From JAUJNH01 sp038253125 (lineage in GTDB: Bacteria > Actinomycetota > Acidimicrobiia > Acidimicrobiales > JAUJNH01), in NCBI GenBank assembly GCA_038253125.1, contig JBBSHM010000050.1, positions 1 to 17,770 of the forward strand: a stretch of 17,770 bases of DNA, read 5' to 3'. The translations under genes and the position numbers were made by a program. The notes under the pieces are model-generated. The model saw only the letters and a list, made by a program, of their open reading frames with translations, was not told where the DNA came from and did not search any database. How positions within the stretch are numbered: position 1 is the first letter of the stretch; each line of letters starts with the position of its first letter. Positions 14,999 to 17,770 of this stretch are shown in pieces.

Positions 14999-17229
14999 AA
15001 GGCGTCCACGACTGTGCCGCCCATGGTCTGGGCCCGGGCCGAGCGGATGTCGAGGTCGAGCTCGGCCAGGGCGCAGGTGATCCGGTACAGGACACCGAGG
15101 CCGTCGGCGGCGTGCACGTCGATCACCGTCGAAGAGGACGAGGCGTCGTCGTGGAAGGTGACGGTCGCCTCGGCCGGCGCCGGCAGGACAGCTGGGCGGT
15201 GGTAGGTGCGGGCGCGCTCGGCCAGGCGGGCCCGCAGGGCCAGGCGGCCGTCGAGGGCCCGGTCGAGGTCGAGGCGGACCCGTTCCCACGGTGGCTCGTC
15301 CCGGCGGGGATCGGCCACCCGGAAGGTGCTGGACGCCCAGCCAGGCACGGTCGGCCCGGTGGCAGCGGCCAGCACTTCGAGACCGTGCAGGGCGAGGACG
15401 CCGGCCACCTTGCTGAACAGGCCGGGACGATCCTCGGCCACCACGCTCAGCAGGTCGCCGGCGGTCTCGAAGCGGCGGGGCCCGCAGGCGGGTGGGACTG
15501 CGGCCAGGGCGCCGAAGGCGGCATCGTCCTGCTGGACAGCCGCTCCCCCGCCGCTCAGCAGGCGGGCGACCCGGTCCACGAGCTGGCCCGTCAGGCCCGC
15601 CTTCCACGTTCCCCAGGCCGATGCGCCGGTGGCGAGGGAGTCCGCTTCGGTGAGGGCGGCCAGCAGGCCCAGGCGGCGCTGGTTGACCACCGCCTCGGCC
15701 ACCTGTTGGATCGTGCGGGGCTCGTCGAGATCGCGGCGGGTGGCGACGGTGGGCAACAGGAGGTGGTGCTCGACCATGGCCACCAGATCGGCGACGTCCT
15801 CGGCCGGAAAGCCCATTCGGCTGGCGACGGCCTCGGCCAGCACCATCCCCACCTCGGTGTGGTCGCCAGGGCGACCCTTGCCGAGGTCGTGGAGGAGGGC
15901 GCCGACGACCAGCAGGTCCGGCCGGTCCACCCGGTGCTGCAGCTCGGCGGCGTTGGCCGCCGTCTCCAGAAGGTGCCGGTCCACGGTGAAGCGGTGGTAG
16001 GCGTTGCGCTGGGGGCGTGACCTGACTGGCGCCCACTCGGGGAGCAGCCGCACCCACAGGCCCCGCTGGTCGAGAGCCTCGATGACCGCGACCGCCGGCC
16101 GCCCGGTGCCGAGGAGGGCGGCGAGCAGGCCACGGGCCTCGTCGGGCCACGGGTCGGGCAGCGGCGGCGCCAGCTCGGCCAGGCGCTCGAGGGCCCGCCG
16201 CTCGATGACGGTGTCGCGCCCGGCGGCGGCCGCCGCCGCCCGCAGCGGTAGGCACGGATCGTCTGCGGCGATGGCCTCGGCCGTCAGAGCGACCTCGCCG
16301 TCCACCAGGACCAGCCCCGGGCCGAGCGGGTGGGCCCGCCCGCCCGAGCGGCCGACGGGGCCCTGCAGGGACGAGCGGATGCGGCGCCAGGCGTCGTCGC
16401 TCGTCCAGCTGATGGTGCGGGCCGCCGGGGCCACCCGAGCCATCAGGGCATCCGCGTCAGGGTCGCCGAGAGCGCGGGCCACGCTGTCCTGCTCCTGCAT
16501 CAGCAGCACGTTGCCGGCCCGGCTGGTGATCCGGTGCAGCTCGACCCGGGCGTCGAGCAGGACGTCGTAGGAGCCGGCGAGGCTCCCCCGGTCGTGGGGC
16601 AGCAGAATCTCCTGCGCCTGCTCGGCCCACCGCAGAGAGTGCACGTCGCGCATGCCGCCCCGGCCGTCCTTCAGGTCGGGCTCGAGCCGGAAGGCCACCT
16701 CGCCCACCCGCTGGTGGCGCTCCTCCACCTTGGTGGCCAGTTCGGGCAGCCAGCGTCGGGCCCGGTCATGCCACAGGTCGAGTGCCTTGGCGGCCAGCTC
16801 CGCGGTGAGCTGCTGGTCGCCGGCGATGTGGCGGGCGCTGAGTAGCGAGGTGGCCGACTCGAGGTCCTTGGCCGCCAGCGCCACCGCCTGGCGCACCGTC
16901 GCCACGCCGTGGCCGAGGTGCAGACCCACGTCCCAGATCGGGTACCAGATCGCCTCGGCCATCGCCGCCGCGTCCACGCCCTTTTCGTGGAGCAGGATGA
17001 CGTCGATGTCGCTGCGGGGGCACAGCTCGGACCGCCCGTAGCCCCCGATGGCCACCAGCGCGGCGCCCTCACCGTCGGGTCGCGCCGCCGAGAACAGCTC
17101 GGCCAGCCACCGGTCGACAAGCCCGGTGTGGGCCCGGCACCAGGCGGCGCCGCTGAGCGATTCGTCGGCCAGCAGCGGCGCCATGTCCAGTCCCACCTCG
17201 GCCACGCTAGGGCCCCAAAGAACCCTCAT
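14908..17229 (-). CDS. glnD: [Protein-PII] uridylyltransferase / uridylyl-removing enzyme
   Basis: The 773-residue protein is a bifunctional nitrogen sensor that modifies and demodifies PII signal proteins. Domains in order are: nucleotidyltransferase with 'GGYGRSELCPRSDIDVILL' (62-80), its metal-binding Asp pair included; the GlnD linker with 'RLEPDLKDGRGGMRDVHSLR' (181-200); an HD phosphohydrolase with His419 (DRHLLETA), 'LLHDLGKG' (445-452) and 'VEHHLLLP' (486-493); and two ACT domains (about 593-660 'LLSVVAEDRPGLFSKVAGVL' and 701-770 'TVIDVHAADGLGVLYRITCA') for glutamine sensing. Length is slightly below the enterobacterial form and typical for actinobacteria. No amtB or glnB is visible on either side. 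In some actinobacteria the enzyme adenylylates PII instead. The ATG lies at the end of a 10-bp inverted repeat. Confidence 0.96.
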   Translation of the reverse strand: MRVLWGPSVAEVGLDMAPLLADESLSGAAWCRAHTGLVDRWLAELFSAARPDGEGAALVAIGGYGRSELCPRSDIDVILLHEKGVDAAAMAEAIWYPIWDVGLHLGHGVATVRQAVALAAKDLESATSLLSARHIAGDQQLTAELAAKALDLWHDRARRWLPELATKVEERHQRVGEVAFRLEPDLKDGRGGMRDVHSLRWAEQAQEILLPHDRGSLAGSYDVLLDARVELHRITSRAGNVLLMQEQDSVARALGDPDADALMARVAPAARTISWTSDDAWRRIRSSLQGPVGRSGGRAHPLGPGLVLVDGEVALTAEAIAADDPCLPLRAAAAAAGRDTVIERRALERLAELAPPLPDPWPDEARGLLAALLGTGRPAVAVIEALDQRGLWVRLLPEWAPVRSRPQRNAYHRFTVDRHLLETAANAAELQHRVDRPDLLVVGALLHDLGKGRPGDHTEVGMVLAEAVASRMGFPAEDVADLVAMVEHHLLLPTVATRRDLDEPRTIQQVAEAVVNQRRLGLLAALTEADSLATGASAWGTWKAGLTGQLVDRVARLLSGGGAAVQQDDAAFGALAAVPPACGPRRFETAGDLLSVVAEDRPGLFSKVAGVLALHGLEVLAAATGPTVPGWASSTFRVADPRRDEPPWERVRLDLDRALDGRLALRARLAERARTYHRPAVLPAPAEATVTFHDDASSSSTVIDVHAADGLGVLYRITCALAELDLDIRSARAQTMGGTVVDAFYVQTRGGAKVADRSLQAEVELAVLDSLSE

Positions 17230-17274
17230 CTGTCGGGAGAATCTGTCTCCTGGCGTGGGGTTAGTCCCGACAGA
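17229..17274 (-). promoter_or_regulatory. Inverted repeat and alternative hairpin in the glnD leader
   Basis: A perfect 10-bp inverted repeat (TCTGTCGGGA at 17229-17238, TCCCGACAGA at 17265-17274) has a 26-nt spacer. Its start-proximal arm includes the A of the glnD ATG. A local 5-bp hairpin (GGAGA at 17236-17240 and TCTCC at 17246-17250) uses three bases of the same arm, so the two structures compete. The only SD-like AGGAGA (17246-17251 region) lies about 16 nt before the ATG. It could be a translational switch, a terminator/attenuator after the upstream gene, or an operator. Confidence 0.5.
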
Positions 17275-17289
17275 ACTGCGGGTGAGGGG

Positions 17290-17770
17290 TTAGGCCAGCG
17301 AGCGGGCCGCTTCGACCAGCTCGTCCACGCCGGGTCGGTCGTCGGGGCTCGAAGGTCGGAAGATGACCCGGGCCACCCCGGCGACCACCAGGGCGTCACC
17401 GCCGAGCTGGCGGATGTCCTCGACCGGCCGCTCGACCGCTACGCCCCGCTCGGCGGCGGCGGCGTACAGGGCACGGGTGCCGGGGGTGAAGACCTGCTTC
17501 GGCGCCGCCCGGCCCAGCCCGAGCCGGTCGTAGAGAACCCGCTCGTCGTCGCTGCAGAAGGGCCCGGGCCAGGCGATGTGGCGGGCCACCGCGGCCAGGG
17601 CGGGCGGGGGTGAGAAGCCGACGGCGACTAGGGCGAAGCCCAGCTCGCCGAGCTCGGTTGCCCGCTCCTGCACCCGGACCAGGTGCTCCTGGCACGGGAG
17701 TCAGTGGCGGTGGCGGATGATGCTGAGAAGGGCTCTCGGCGGCCCGGCGCCCAGGTCGAGCGATGCGCCG
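17290..17770 (-). CDS. AhpC/TSA (PRXL2-like) selenoprotein with UxxC motif, 5' end outside the window
   Basis: The minus-strand frame is open from the right edge to TAA 17290 except for one TGA at 17701-17703. Before it the frame reads ASLDLGAGPPRALLSIIRHRH, one residue per codon, and after it LPCQEHLVRVQERATELGEL. Family members carry 'RHFGCPFCREH' here, so the TGA sits exactly on the first Cys of CxxC, giving U-L-P-C. Later parts fit the AhpC-TSA_2 thioredoxin fold: 'LVAVGFSPPPAL', 'WPGPFCSDDERVLYDRLGLG', 'KQVFTPGTRALYAAAAERG', 'VEDIRQLGGDALVVAGVARV'. A suitable hairpin follows the TGA. I infer a selenocysteine thiol/peroxide redox enzyme; the alternative is a nonsense mutation. A GTG at 17673 is an internal codon that gene callers would take as start. 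It lies 60 bp upstream of glnD. Confidence 0.85.
17673..17703 (-). promoter_or_regulatory. Bacterial SECIS-like hairpin downstream of an in-frame TGA
   Basis: On the mRNA (minus strand) the UGA at 17703-17701 is followed by CU and then a stem-loop. CCCG (17698-17695) pairs with CGGG (17676-17673), and CCAGG (17692-17688) pairs with CCUGG (17683-17679). An internal U-G/U-C step separates the two stems and allows one G-U pair. The apical loop is AGCA (17687-17684), with a G in its second position. Thirteen nucleotides separate UGA from the loop, near the short limit reported for bacterial SECIS elements. The position inside the coding region directly after UGA is what SelB-dependent decoding needs. 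Confidence 0.7.

Noticed and set aside
14719..16020. Plus-strand 433-codon frame opposite glnD.
   Set aside because: Gly/Gln/His-rich shadow frame; the GlnD domains on the minus strand are unambiguous.
17290..17673. The short frame from GTG 17673 as a complete redox protein.
   Set aside because: It begins after the active-site motif, and the same frame continues upstream with family-typical sequence through the TGA to the window edge.

Overview
The window is about 70% GC by eye, with short intergenic gaps, divergent gene pairs and several start codons preceded by a -10-like hexamer instead of a Shine-Dalgarno sequence. This style, together with a DUF2510/scramblase-like protein and a bifunctional GlnD, suggests a high-GC actinobacterium, possibly from the Acidimicrobiia. 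That placement is inferred from style and gene families, not from a marker gene.

Left part (1-4856): an edge-truncated Phd/YefM-type antitoxin is followed by a minus-strand purine block read purE -> purA -> toxin-antitoxin relic -> purD. The relic is an antitoxin gene with a one-base frameshift and a PIN toxin missing its centre. The relic genes and purD are chained by 4-nt GTGA overlaps. A DUF2510 plus LURP-one/scramblase-like gene diverges from purE across only 24 bp.

Middle (4872-12197): a MarR repressor gene diverges from a ClC chloride transporter/channel with CBS domains. The 27-bp gap and both start codons are covered by two tandem inverted repeats. An MFS transporter follows, with an in-frame TGA four codons after its best-placed start. 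A glucose-1-dehydrogenase-like enzyme then diverges from a GH63-type glucosidase, a pair that could release and oxidise glucose.

Right part (12198-17770): a 5'-truncated RES-domain toxin remnant lies directly downstream of a membrane-anchored methyltransferase. Divergent from the methyltransferase is a two-gene unit of unknown function: an exported protein with a WHYH motif and a four-helix membrane protein whose frame runs into the 3' end of glnD. The glnD leader carries a perfect 10-bp inverted repeat that reaches its start codon.

The strongest discovery is at the right edge. An AhpC/TSA (PRXL2-like) redox protein is read through an in-frame TGA that falls exactly on the first Cys of its CxxC motif. 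A hairpin suited to a bacterial SECIS element follows at once. This is very probably a UxxC selenoprotein that ordinary gene calling would truncate to an internal GTG start. Broader themes are repeated toxin-antitoxin decay, leaderless promoters, and compact divergent regulatory intervals.
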